A stretch of DNA of 57,518 bases from Methylomarinum sp964474415. GTDB lineage: Bacteria; Pseudomonadota; Gammaproteobacteria; Methylococcales; Methylomonadaceae. The stretch covers positions 1 through 57,518 of the forward strand of contig CAYYSO010000002.1 of NCBI GenBank assembly GCA_964474415.1, read 5' to 3'. Below the pieces are notes generated by a model. It saw only the letters and a program-made list of their open reading frames with translations, was not told where the DNA came from and did no database searches. The position numbers and the translations under genes were made by a program. Positions 7,694 through 16,232 of this stretch are shown piece after piece (positions within the stretch are counted from its first letter, which is position 1; every line of letters begins with the position of its first letter).

Positions 7694-9133
7694 TCAAAGA
7701 ATTCTTTTTCTTTGGTTGGATGATGGAATCGATAGTGACTCCCTGTATTTAGCTATGGTTCTGCGAGCAACATTAATCCCTTTTTCCTTTAATAAATCAG
7801 TTATTTTACTATCACTTAATGGTTTAACCGGTGTTTCATTAGCAATCAATTCCTTAATCAAAGCCCTGATAGCTGTAGCAGAACATTCGCCTCCAGCATC
7901 TGTTGATACATGACTGGAGAAAAAGTATTTGAACTCAATTATACCATTGGGTGTATGCATATATTTCTGCGTTGTTACCCTGGAAATGGTGGATTCATGC
8001 AGTTCCAGTTCTTCTGCAATATCTCTTAACACCATGGGTTTCATGGCAATCGCGCCATGTTCAAAAAAATCCACCTGCTTTTCTACGATACTTTTCGCCA
8101 CCTTGAGCAAGGTATCGTTTCTGCTGTGTAAGCTCTTGATAAACCAGCGTGCCTCCTGTAAATGGTCTTTCATGCTGACATTATCTTTACTATTATCAGC
8201 CCGCTTGATCATGCCTGAATACAACTGGTTAACTCTCAATTTTGGCGCAATATCCGGGTTTAAACTGACCACCCATTGACCTTTCATTTTGCTGACAAAA
8301 ACATCCGGTACCACATACTCCGAATCATAATTCTGCAAAAAAGCCCCGGGTTTCGGATCCAGCGTTCTGACCAAGGCAATGACTTGTTTTAATTGCTTTT
8401 CTGTCAAACCCAATCGCTTCATAAGCCTGGCCTGTTCATGCGAAGCCAGTAAATCCAGGAAACGAGTCACTAAGTCAATAGCCTCTGTTTTAAAAGGCGT
8501 TATTTCCGGCAACTGTAATAACTGGAGTTTTAAACAATCCCCTAAATCTTGGGCTGCCACACCGACAGGATCAAAATTTTGCACTCGATGCAGAACTGCC
8601 TCAACTTCGTCCATCTCAAGTTCTTCCAATTGTTCCTGCAATCCTTGATAAATATCCTGCAAAGAAGAACTCAAATAACCATCTTCATTAATGGAGTCAA
8701 TAATAGCAACAGCAATGGCATGATCCCTGTCTGATATTGGAATCATTTCCAACTGCCACATCAAATGATCCTGCAAGGTAACCGCTTTACTGCGAAATGT
8801 GTCAAATTCAACGGTTTCAGAATTCTCGGTTCCTGAAGGCTGGAAAGAAGCCTCGTAAATATCATCCCAACTACTGTCAACCGGCAATTCATCTGGTATT
8901 TCAGACTGCGATCCTTCACTGGTGATTTGATCACTATTATCGATCTTTTTCTCTTGCCTCTCCTGACTAACCGCTTCCTCTTCGTCAATCTCAAGCATCA
9001 TATTCGAGTCCAGCGCCTGCTGAATCTCCTGTTGCAAATCCAGTGTCGACAGTTGCAACAATTTTATCGCCTGCTGTAATTGCGGCGTCATTGTCAGGCT
9101 TTGACCGATACGGAGTTGTAGAGATTGCTTCAT
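7694..9133 (-). CDS. rpoN: RNA polymerase sigma-54 factor RpoN
   Basis: The 479-residue protein shows the three sigma-54 regions: an N-terminal Q/L-rich activator-responsive region (LRIGQSLTMTPQLQQAIKL), an acidic linker (about 50-110), the core-binding domain, and a C-terminal RpoN box ARRTIAKYRESLSIPSSNQR that reads the -24 element. It transcribes genes that need AAA+ activators, such as nitrogen-control genes. It lies 73 bases downstream of lptB in the same direction, the standard neighbourhood. Confidence 0.96.
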   Translation of the reverse strand: MKQSLQLRIGQSLTMTPQLQQAIKLLQLSTLDLQQEIQQALDSNMMLEIDEEEAVSQERQEKKIDNSDQITSEGSQSEIPDELPVDSSWDDIYEASFQPSGTENSETVEFDTFRSKAVTLQDHLMWQLEMIPISDRDHAIAVAIIDSINEDGYLSSSLQDIYQGLQEQLEELEMDEVEAVLHRVQNFDPVGVAAQDLGDCLKLQLLQLPEITPFKTEAIDLVTRFLDLLASHEQARLMKRLGLTEKQLKQVIALVRTLDPKPGAFLQNYDSEYVVPDVFVSKMKGQWVVSLNPDIAPKLRVNQLYSGMIKRADNSKDNVSMKDHLQEARWFIKSLHSRNDTLLKVAKSIVEKQVDFFEHGAIAMKPMVLRDIAEELELHESTISRVTTQKYMHTPNGIIEFKYFFSSHVSTDAGGECSATAIRALIKELIANETPVKPLSDSKITDLLKEKGINVARRTIAKYRESLSIPSSNQRKRIL

Positions 9134-9206
9134 TGACCAATAAGTTTAATGACTATGAACAGTTATTTGTTTGTTTTCTGTATTTCATCAATAGCCTGGA
9201 TAAGTT

Positions 9207-9932
9207 TTATAAACTGAAGTTATCGCCTAAATAGACTTTTCGCACTTCTTCATTGGCGACAATTTCCGCCGTGGTTCCATTAGCCATGACTACCCCGTTA
9301 TTAAGTATATAAGCTCGATCACAGATTTCCAGTGTTGCCCTGACTTTATGCTCGGTAATCAATATTCCAATACCCCGCTGTTTCAAATGATCGATAATTT
9401 TTTGTAAATCGATCACCGAAATCGGATCGACACCGGCAAACGGCTCATCCAATAAAATAAACTGCGGATCTGTTGCCAAAGCCCGGGCAATTTCCACCCG
9501 ACGCCGCTCTCCGCCCGATAAGCCCAGTGCCTGTTGATCCCGTAAATGAGTAATGCTAAATTCTTCCAACAATTCTTCAATTAACAGCTCAGCTTGGCCT
9601 GCTGTCAAATCCGAACGGATTTGCAACACGGCGCGTAAATTATCTATTACACTAAGTTTGCGAAAAACCGAGGGTTCCTGGGCCAAATATCCAATCCCCA
9701 ACTGTGCCCGGCTATGCATGGGATGATGTGTGACTTGCAGATCATCAATAAAAATATCACCACTATCCGCTTGTATTAACCCTACCATCATATAAAAACT
9801 GGTTGTTTTACCGGCGCCGTTTGGCCCCAGCAAGCCAACAACCTCACCGGTATTAACTTCAATACTGACCTCATCAACAACTCGTCGTTTATTGTAACTT
9901 TTGATCAGTTTTTCAGCGGCCAACCGGGTCAT
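9207..9932 (-). CDS. lptB: Lipopolysaccharide export ATPase LptB
   Basis: The 241-residue ABC ATPase has Walker A GPNGAGKTT (about 36-44), signature LSGGERRRVEIARAL (about 138) and Walker B ILLDEPFAGVDP. As part of LptB2FGC it powers extraction of LPS from the inner membrane. The ATG overlaps the lptA stop as ATGA, so the two are coupled. lptF and lptG are not in the window. Confidence 0.96.
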   Translation of the reverse strand: MTRLAAEKLIKSYNKRRVVDEVSIEVNTGEVVGLLGPNGAGKTTSFYMMVGLIQADSGDIFIDDLQVTHHPMHSRAQLGIGYLAQEPSVFRKLSVIDNLRAVLQIRSDLTAGQAELLIEELLEEFSITHLRDQQALGLSGGERRRVEIARALATDPQFILLDEPFAGVDPISVIDLQKIIDHLKQRGIGILITEHKVRATLEICDRAYILNNGVVMANGTTAEIVANEEVRKVYLGDNFSL

Positions 9933-10435
9933 TGGTTTTGCTCATCTTTTTTCTGGGATTTAAAAACAGAGTGAACGCGTTTTGAATCGGAAGACTTTTC
10001 GCCTGCTTTTATCAGTGCATTTTTGCTGTCGTAACGTATTAATTCACTGGATGATTTATTGCCACCCTGCCATACGACCGCCTCTTTTTTTAAAATCAGC
10101 AAATTCTTGTCGGGATAATATTCTCCAGTTAAAGCTTCTCCCTTTATTTTTTCTTTTCCTTTCTCCGGTAATTGTTCAAATTTTGCCGGTTTACCGGTAA
10201 AAACCAGTTTATCAATGACACCATTTTTTAAAAAAACGACCAGTTTATCCGAGTCTACTCTTAAACTACCCTGAATAGTGACCACCTTACCGATATACAC
10301 ACTGGTTTGCGCCTTATCATTATAAGTTGCTGTATTTGAATCAATAGTTATCGGTTGTTCGGAATCACTCTCCAGTGCCATCACCCAAGAGCTGATCAGC
10401 GCCAGACAGGAACCCATGATTTTAATTAACTTCAT
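9929..10435 (-). CDS. lptA: LPS transport periplasmic protein LptA
   Basis: The 168-residue protein has an N-terminal signal peptide (about 1-20, cleavage near VMA-LES) followed by an OstA/LptA beta-jellyroll domain that begins QPITIDSNTATYNDKAQTSVYIG. LptA forms the periplasmic bridge for LPS between LptC and LptD. It overlaps lptC by 14 bases upstream and lptB by 4 bases downstream. Confidence 0.93.
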   Translation of the reverse strand: MKLIKIMGSCLALISSWVMALESDSEQPITIDSNTATYNDKAQTSVYIGKVVTIQGSLRVDSDKLVVFLKNGVIDKLVFTGKPAKFEQLPEKGKEKIKGEALTGEYYPDKNLLILKKEAVVWQGGNKSSSELIRYDSKNALIKAGEKSSDSKRVHSVFKSQKKDEQNQ

Positions 10436-10988
10436 AGCGCCCTTTTACTTTCGACAACAGCCTTAAATGAATAGGTTCGACAAATGTTACTTTCATACCC
10501 GTTCCTATTGTCCTGTTAGGTGGACTGATTATTTCAGCCCACTTATCTGTTTCTGCATAATTAGTGGGCAATTTAACCCGCAAGTCTGAAGTGTTTACAG
10601 TCAATGGCTTAATACCTTCAGACTCTTCTCTATAAATATAAACTTTACCGTTTAATAATAAGTTTTCACCATCCGCCAGCAAAATACCGCTTTCTGCCCG
10701 AATAACCCAGGGAGGAACATCATCATTGAATAGTGTCATCACCGGTTTATCTAAATGCGTTGTACCATCGCCACTATAATGCGTCATGCTATCAGCCAAT
10801 AATAAGTTTTTTGCCATACCGGCATCATCCATTTCTTTCTTACTGTAACCAATACTAAAATAGTCAGCGCTGTTTTTCTCTATAACACTGAGCTTCTCCC
10901 CGCCCCTTTCAATAACCTTTACCTGCCACCAGGATAATAATGCAACTACCGCAACAACGATGTAAATACGAAACTGTTGAAAAAACAT
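10422..10988 (-). CDS. lptC: LPS export protein LptC
   Basis: The 188-residue protein has one N-terminal membrane helix (about 8-25, IYIVVAVVALLSWWQVKVI) and a periplasmic LptC domain with the DDVPPWVIRAESG pattern. LptC binds LptB2FG and hands LPS to LptA. Its ATG shares one base with the kdsC stop codon, and its end overlaps lptA. Confidence 0.9.
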   Translation of the reverse strand: MFFQQFRIYIVVAVVALLSWWQVKVIERGGEKLSVIEKNSADYFSIGYSKKEMDDAGMAKNLLLADSMTHYSGDGTTHLDKPVMTLFNDDVPPWVIRAESGILLADGENLLLNGKVYIYREESEGIKPLTVNTSDLRVKLPTNYAETDKWAEIISPPNRTIGTGMKVTFVEPIHLRLLSKVKGRYEVN

Positions 10989-11572
10989 TATAGATAATTT
11001 TGCAAAACGCCTTCAAAAGTTTCCTGGGCCTGCATGATTAAATCGCATACCTCCCTGACAGCGCCCTGTCCACCTTTAGTTTGAGTACACCAGTCGGCAT
11101 GCTGTTTTACGGCAAAATTGGCATCCTTAACCGCCACAGCAAGACCGACTTTGGTCATAATGGGCAAATCCAGCAAATCATCACCAACATACCCCACTTG
11201 CCCGGACTTGACAGTCAGCTTATCCAGAATCTCATAAAATGCAGCGTTCTTGTTCTCATGCCCCTGATAAACATGCTCAATGCCCAGATTTTTCATCCGC
11301 AGAGCGACTGAGTTGGATTTTCGCCCTGAAATGACTGCCACCTCAACCCCCGTCTGCCTCAGCAACTTAATACCATGCCCGTCCCGGGCATGAAAACATT
11401 TATATTCTTTACCCTTATCATCAAAAAACAATCTTCCGTCAGTTAAAACCCCATCCACATCAAGAATCAGTAATTTCAATCGCCTGGCTTTAGCCAATAT
11501 TTGTGGTGTAACCAAATCGCCCTCTTCGTCTTTTGTATAAAAATTACACAATTCCGGCGCGCAGCAAATCAT
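10988..11572 (-). CDS. kdsC: KDO-8-phosphate phosphatase KdsC
   Basis: A HAD-superfamily phosphatase with the nucleophile motif LDVDGVLTDG at about residues 37-46 and the later YVGDDLLDLPIM motif; GGQGAVREVCDLIM near the end is typical of KdsC. It removes phosphate from KDO-8-P for LPS inner core synthesis. The ATG at 11572 overlaps kdsD by 29 bases; a TTG at 11515 behind AAGAGG would give 175 residues, closer to the family norm, and is a credible alternative start. Confidence 0.93.
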   Translation of the reverse strand: MICCAPELCNFYTKDEEGDLVTPQILAKARRLKLLILDVDGVLTDGRLFFDDKGKEYKCFHARDGHGIKLLRQTGVEVAVISGRKSNSVALRMKNLGIEHVYQGHENKNAAFYEILDKLTVKSGQVGYVGDDLLDLPIMTKVGLAVAVKDANFAVKQHADWCTQTKGGQGAVREVCDLIMQAQETFEGVLQNYL

Positions 11573-12521
11573 GCATATTCAAAGCGCCCACCAACTGCTT
11601 GTGTTCATCAACAATAATCAACGCATTAATTTTGTTCTTTTCCATAATCTGCATCGCTTCAGCCGCCAGAATTCCCTCTTGAATCATCAAACAAGGCGAA
11701 GTCATCACTTCGAAAATAGCTGTGCTGTGAACATCAAGATTCTTCTCCAGCATACGCCGTAAATCACCATCAGTAAAAACGCCGATAACATGGTCACGAT
11801 CATCCAGTACTGCCGTCATACCCAGTTTTTTCTCGGTCATTTCCAATAACACATCACAGACTAAAGCATTAATGCTGACAGCTGGTACGTCTTCACCACA
11901 ATGCATTAAATCGCTCACTCGCATCAGCAATCGCTTACCAAGACTACCACCCGGGTGTGACAAAGCAAAATCGTCACGGGTAAATCCCCGCGTTTCCAAC
12001 AGCGATACGGCCAAGGCATCGCCCATCACCAAAGCGGCTGTAGTACTAGCAGTCGGAGCAAGACCTAAAGGACAGGCCTCCTTTTGAACAGCAACATTAA
12101 GGTGAACTGTGGAAAGTTTTGCCAAAGCCGATGTCGGATTTCCGGTCATAGCAATCAATGGCACACCCAGACGTTTAATAATCGGTAGAATAGTCAGCAC
12201 TTCTCCGGTTTCTCCGGAGTTCGACAAGGCCAGCACCACATCCTGTTGCGTAATCATCCCCAAATCTCCATGACTGGCTTCCCCGGGATGAACAAAAAAG
12301 GCGGGTGTACCAGTACTGGCCAGAGTAGCGGCTATTTTGCCGCCGATATGTCCGGACTTTCCCATACCGGTCACCACAACCCGTCCTTTACAGCTCAACA
12401 TTAAACGGCAAGCTTTAACAAATTGTTCGTTAATTTGTTCAGTTAACGCTTCAACAGCCTGACTTTCAACATTGATGACCGCCAACCCCAATGCTTTAAT
12501 ATTCTGATCCTGCTGATTCAT
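11544..12521 (-). CDS. kdsD: Arabinose-5-phosphate isomerase KdsD
   Basis: The protein (325 residues from 12521) has an N-terminal SIS sugar-isomerase domain (GKSGHIGGKIAATLASTGTPAFFVHPGEASHGDLGMI region, abbreviated here by its landmarks GKSGHIG and HPGEASHGD) and two C-terminal CBS domains. It makes D-arabinose 5-phosphate, the precursor of KDO. I take the ATG at 12521 because it overlaps the caxA stop as ATGA and matches the family start MNQQ; an upstream in-frame ATG at 12566 would overlap caxA further. Confidence 0.94.
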   Translation of the reverse strand: MNQQDQNIKALGLAVINVESQAVEALTEQINEQFVKACRLMLSCKGRVVVTGMGKSGHIGGKIAATLASTGTPAFFVHPGEASHGDLGMITQQDVVLALSNSGETGEVLTILPIIKRLGVPLIAMTGNPTSALAKLSTVHLNVAVQKEACPLGLAPTASTTAALVMGDALAVSLLETRGFTRDDFALSHPGGSLGKRLLMRVSDLMHCGEDVPAVSINALVCDVLLEMTEKKLGMTAVLDDRDHVIGVFTDGDLRRMLEKNLDVHSTAIFEVMTSPCLMIQEGILAAEAMQIMEKNKINALIIVDEHKQLVGALNMHDLLRAGIV

Positions 12522-13492
12522 AAAATAGTCATTGCACTCTGGTAGACAATCCATTGATACCAACAATAAGCAATGACCAAACAGCCCCCCTCCAGACGAT
12601 TAATGGCTCCAGAATGCTTAAAACCAAATCCTAAAATAAATAAAACTAATGTCAAAGCCAACATCACAGGAAAATCCCGGGTCAACACACTTTCGGCAAC
12701 CGGACCCGGCGCCAATAAACCCGGCAAGGAATAAACGGCCAGTAAATTATAGATATTGGAGCCAATCACATTACCAACCGCCAGATCATCTTCTTTTTTC
12801 AAAACGCTGGTAATAGATGCCGCCAACTCCGGCAAACTGGTTCCCAAGGCTACAATAGTCAAGCCGATCACCAGATCACTTACCCCAAACGATTCGGCAA
12901 TATTGACGGCCGCCCAGACCAATACCCTGGAACTCAACAATAAACCGGCAAGCCCCAAGGCAAAAAAAGACCAGGCTTTCAGATTTGACATTCCTTTCGG
13001 CAATTCCTGCTCCAACTCCTGTTCAAAAGCATCTTCCTGGCTCTGATCTTGTCTCGCTATGCGTATAAGCCAGACGATAAAAACCAACAGCATCGATAGC
13101 ATCAATACACCATCACTGGCGCTTAAACCGTCAAATGCCAATAAAAAACAAATCACGCTGATCAACGCTAGAATCGGCAACTCTCTTTTTAACAGCCCGG
13201 AACAAAATGTCAAAGGAGAAATCAGCGCGGTACACCCCAGAATCAAGCCAATATTGGCAATATTAGACCCCAGTGCATTGCCAATAGCTAAACCGCTATT
13301 ACCTTGTAACGAAGCGATAGCTGATACCAGTATTTCCGGTGCAGAAGTTCCCAAACCGACAATAGTCAAGCCGATCAACAATGGAGATATTCCCATATTT
13401 CGAGCAATAGAAGCGGTTCCAGTGATAAACCTGTCTGCCGAAAACACCAGCACTAGCAAACCCAACGCTAAGGAAATAAAGTTGATCAACAT
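12518..13492 (-). CDS. Calcium/sodium antiporter, CaxA/YrbG type
   Basis: The 324-residue membrane protein has the two inverted alpha repeats of Na+/Ca2+ exchangers: GLGTSAPE with GNALGSNIANIGL in the first half, and ALGTSLPELAASI with GNVIGSNIYNLLAV in the second. About ten hydrophobic segments are visible. It is first in the kds-lpt-rpoN gene run and coupled to kdsD by an ATGA overlap, as yrbG is in E. coli. Confidence 0.92.
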   Translation of the reverse strand: MLINFISLALGLLVLVFSADRFITGTASIARNMGISPLLIGLTIVGLGTSAPEILVSAIASLQGNSGLAIGNALGSNIANIGLILGCTALISPLTFCSGLLKRELPILALISVICFLLAFDGLSASDGVLMLSMLLVFIVWLIRIARQDQSQEDAFEQELEQELPKGMSNLKAWSFFALGLAGLLLSSRVLVWAAVNIAESFGVSDLVIGLTIVALGTSLPELAASITSVLKKEDDLAVGNVIGSNIYNLLAVYSLPGLLAPGPVAESVLTRDFPVMLALTLVLFILGFGFKHSGAINRLEGGCLVIAYCWYQWIVYQSAMTIL

Positions 13493-13802
13493 ATCTTTTT
13501 TGGTTTAAAAATTGCGTATTATGGCACGATTAAAATGACATTTGTGCACCCATTTTATTTCTGATGCTATTAAAAAGTAAGGCAATCCCTATGAAACATA
13601 GTAAAACATCGGTAATTAACCATGCTTCCCCTCTTCCGTCTTCAGCCAGAAAGCATACTGTTCTCGATCGCCCCAATTGATTGACACTACTGTAAATCAC
13701 ACCCTTTTATTCCCAATTATTCTTTATTCCATTGACTTACCTGTCATCCGTCATAGAAAATAGGCGGCTTTCCAACTGAAAATTCCCCCATTACACAGGC
13801 GT
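13493..13802. other. Divergent intergenic region between caxA and mlaF
   Basis: No supported gene. It must hold promoters for both sides. Possible plus-strand signals are TTGACA at 13681 with a poor TTTTAT -10, and TTGACT at 13732 with TAGAAA at 13754. A 29-codon open frame (13591-13680) starts with ATG behind a weak AAGG; I see nothing that shows it is translated. Confidence 0.4.
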
Positions 13803-14624
13803 ATGAACAAAAGCTCAAGCCTTAATGACAACCTGGTTTTGGTAAAAAACCTGACTTTTTCCCGCGGCGCCCGAAAAATTTTCAACAATATCTCACTGGA
13901 GATTCAGCGCGGTAAAGTCACTGCCATTATGGGGCCCAGTGGAACCGGCAAAACAACGTTATTAAAACTGATCGGCGGCCAACTCTTTCCAGATCAGGGG
14001 GAAATCATTGTTGATCAACAGAATGTTCACAAGCTAAGGAGATCTGACTTATATACATTACGTAAGCGTATCGGCATGTTGTTTCAAAGTGGCGCGCTGT
14101 TAACGGATATGGATGTTTTCGATAATGTCGCTTTTCCCTTGCGTGAACATACACAGTTGCCGGAATCCATGATTCGCACACTGGTGCTAATGAAACTTCA
14201 GGCCGTGGGTTTACGCGGTGCACGGGAATTAATGCCTAGTGAACTGTCCGGTGGCATGGCTCGAAGAGTTGCTCTGGCCAGAGCTATTGTTTTAGACCCG
14301 ATGATGATTATGTATGATGAGCCTTTCACGGGACAGGATCCTATATCCCTGGGTTCTCTGGTACATTTGATCAAAACTTTAAACAGCACCTTAGGGTTGA
14401 CCAGTATCGTTGTCTCGCATGACGTACAGGAAACTGCCGCAATTGCTGATTATATTTATGTACTCTCAGGCGGTAAAGTTGTCGGACAGGGAACCCCTGA
14501 ACAACTGCAACAATCCGATTCAGAATGGGTGCAGCAATTTATGCAGGGAAAAGCGGATGGTCCGGTACATTTTCATTACCCGGCCACAGACTATCTTGAA
14601 GACCTGCTGTTATTTAAAAATTGA
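13803..14624 (+). CDS. mlaF: Phospholipid-transport ABC ATPase MlaF
   Basis: The 273-residue ABC ATPase has Walker A GPSGTGKTT (about 42-50), signature LSGGMARRVALARA and Walker B MIMYDEPFTGQDP. The GMARR form of the signature is typical of the MCE-linked MlaF/MKL branch. With MlaE, MlaD and MlaB it forms the inner-membrane complex that moves phospholipid between the outer and inner membranes. First gene of mlaFEDB. Confidence 0.95.
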   Translation: MNKSSSLNDNLVLVKNLTFSRGARKIFNNISLEIQRGKVTAIMGPSGTGKTTLLKLIGGQLFPDQGEIIVDQQNVHKLRRSDLYTLRKRIGMLFQSGALLTDMDVFDNVAFPLREHTQLPESMIRTLVLMKLQAVGLRGARELMPSELSGGMARRVALARAIVLDPMMIMYDEPFTGQDPISLGSLVHLIKTLNSTLGLTSIVVSHDVQETAAIADYIYVLSGGKVVGQGTPEQLQQSDSEWVQQFMQGKADGPVHFHYPATDYLEDLLLFKN

Positions 14625-14628
14625 TATT

Positions 14629-15411
14629 ATGATTCAATTACTGCAACGAATAGGTAAAACCACTCGCCACAGTTTTGCCAAACTAGGCCGGGGGACTTTT
14701 TTTCTTTTTCAAACTTTTGCCGGGTTCAGCGATGTGATCCTCCGCCCCGGCCTGCTGATCAAACAAATGTATTCGGTAGGCGTTCTATCATTTTTGATTA
14801 TCAGTCTCTCCGGGCTGTTTGTCGGCATGGTACTGGGCTTACAGGGCTATAACACACTCTCTGATTTCGGTGCCGAAGAATCATTGGGCGTCATGATCGC
14901 CGCCTCTCTGGTCAGAGAACTGGGACCTGTGGTGTCAGCATTATTATTTGCCGGTCGTGCCGGATCAGCTCTGGCTGCAGAAATCGGTTTGATGAAAGCC
15001 ACCGAACAGCTCTCCGGTATGGAAATGATGGCGACAGATCCAATCAAACGCATCATTTCACCTCGCTTTCTGGCCTGTTTGCTTTCCATGCCTTTACTGG
15101 CCGCCATTTTCAGCAGTATCGGGGTAATAGGAGGACACATAGTCGGTGTCGGCATGCTGGGCGTAGATGAAGGTTCTTACTGGTCACAAATGCAGGCCAA
15201 CATTGATTTTAATGAAGATATCATCAATGGCATTATTAAAAGTATTGTTTTCGGTTTTGTGGTCTCGTGGATTGCTCTATTTGAAGGTTATGACGCTACC
15301 CCCACTTCGGAAGGTGTCAGTCGTGCAACCACCCGTACCGTAGTCAATTCCGCCTTTGCCGTTTTAGGTCTCGATTTTATTCTAACCGCACTCATGTTTG
15401 GAGATATTTAA
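14629..15411 (+). CDS. mlaE: Phospholipid-transport permease MlaE
   Basis: From the ATG at 14629 (four bases after the mlaF stop) the protein is 260 residues, the family length, with several membrane segments and conserved patterns ELGPVVSALLFAGRAGSALAAE (key residues E, G, R and the GSA turn) and EGYDATPTSEGVSRATTRTVV. The longer upstream open frame from 14410 overlaps mlaF and is not used. Confidence 0.95.
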   Translation: MIQLLQRIGKTTRHSFAKLGRGTFFLFQTFAGFSDVILRPGLLIKQMYSVGVLSFLIISLSGLFVGMVLGLQGYNTLSDFGAEESLGVMIAASLVRELGPVVSALLFAGRAGSALAAEIGLMKATEQLSGMEMMATDPIKRIISPRFLACLLSMPLLAAIFSSIGVIGGHIVGVGMLGVDEGSYWSQMQANIDFNEDIINGIIKSIVFGFVVSWIALFEGYDATPTSEGVSRATTRTVVNSAFAVLGLDFILTALMFGDI

Positions 15412-15412
15412 C

Positions 15413-15877
15413 ATGCAGCACTCATATACTCAGGATACATTAGTTGGACTTTTTGTTGCCTGTGGAATCGGCGCACTATTTTATATGGCTCTACAAGTCA
15501 GTAACCTGGGCACTTACAGCAACACTGATAACAGTTACACCATTATCGCCCGCTTTGAAAATTCCGGTGGCCTTAAAGTTAAATCACCCGTTTCTGTCGC
15601 CGGCGTCAGAATTGGACGCGTTTACTCCATCACTTTCGACAACAAAACCTACGAATCTGTAGTAAAAATGCGTATTGACTCTCAATACAACACCCTACCC
15701 GATGACACCAGCGCCAGCATTTTTACTGCCGGTTTACTGGGCGAGCAATATGTCAGTCTGGAACCCGGTGGTTCCGAAGAATATTTGAGCGACAATGGCA
15801 ACATTGAGATTACTCAATCGGCTATCGTACTGGAAGAAATCATCGGCCAATTTTTGTTTAAAGACGCGGCGGAATAA
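15413..15877 (+). CDS. mlaD: MCE-domain phospholipid carrier subunit MlaD
   Basis: A 154-residue protein with one N-terminal membrane helix (about 8-27) and an MCE domain (about 37-115) containing FENSGGLKVKSPVSVAGVRIG. MlaD forms a hexameric periplasmic ring on MlaE through which lipid passes. The ATG at 15413 follows the mlaE TAA by one base; an upstream in-frame ATG at 15398 would overlap mlaE. Confidence 0.94.
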   Translation: MQHSYTQDTLVGLFVACGIGALFYMALQVSNLGTYSNTDNSYTIIARFENSGGLKVKSPVSVAGVRIGRVYSITFDNKTYESVVKMRIDSQYNTLPDDTSASIFTAGLLGEQYVSLEPGGSEEYLSDNGNIEITQSAIVLEEIIGQFLFKDAAE

Positions 15878-15879
15878 TA

Positions 15880-16197
15880 GTGTCTCAGCTTAAACTAAAA
15901 CTGATAGAACAACATCCCGGTTATTTTGTCGTTGAAGGCAATCTCACCTTTTCCAGTATTAATAAAAAAACGGTAAAATCACTTAACTGTTCACAATCTG
16001 CAGAACAAATATGCATTGACTTGAAAAACGTCAAAACGACGGACAGCGCAGGTCTTGCATTAATGATTGAATGGATAAAGCAGTGCAGAATACACAACGC
16101 TCATCTCTCATTCAAAAATATTCCGGAACAATTATTAACACTTGCCAAACTTAGTGGCTTTGATAATAACGAATATTTTGTAAATAGCGTTCATTAA
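15880..16197 (+). CDS. mlaB: STAS-domain protein MlaB (GTG start)
   Basis: The 105-residue STAS-domain protein has the conserved core KTTDSAGLALMIEW, where the Ser/Thr pair is the site normally important in MlaB for MlaF interaction. It starts at GTG two bases after the mlaD stop. In E. coli mlaC lies between mlaD and mlaB; here it does not. Regulation of MlaF ATPase is the expected role. Confidence 0.88.
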   Translation: MSQLKLKLIEQHPGYFVVEGNLTFSSINKKTVKSLNCSQSAEQICIDLKNVKTTDSAGLALMIEWIKQCRIHNAHLSFKNIPEQLLTLAKLSGFDNNEYFVNSVH

Positions 16198-16232
16198 GCG
16201 CTTTTGCCCGATTTATAAACCAATGAACCCTT

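Noticed and set aside
13591..13680. A 29-codon open frame upstream of mlaF.
   Set aside because: Weak ribosome binding site, no recognisable motif and no conservation evidence available; kept only as a note in the intergenic entry.
14410..14628. In-frame upstream extension of mlaE.
   Set aside because: It overlaps the mlaF 3' end by more than 200 bases and adds sequence foreign to MlaE; the ATG at 14629 gives the family length.
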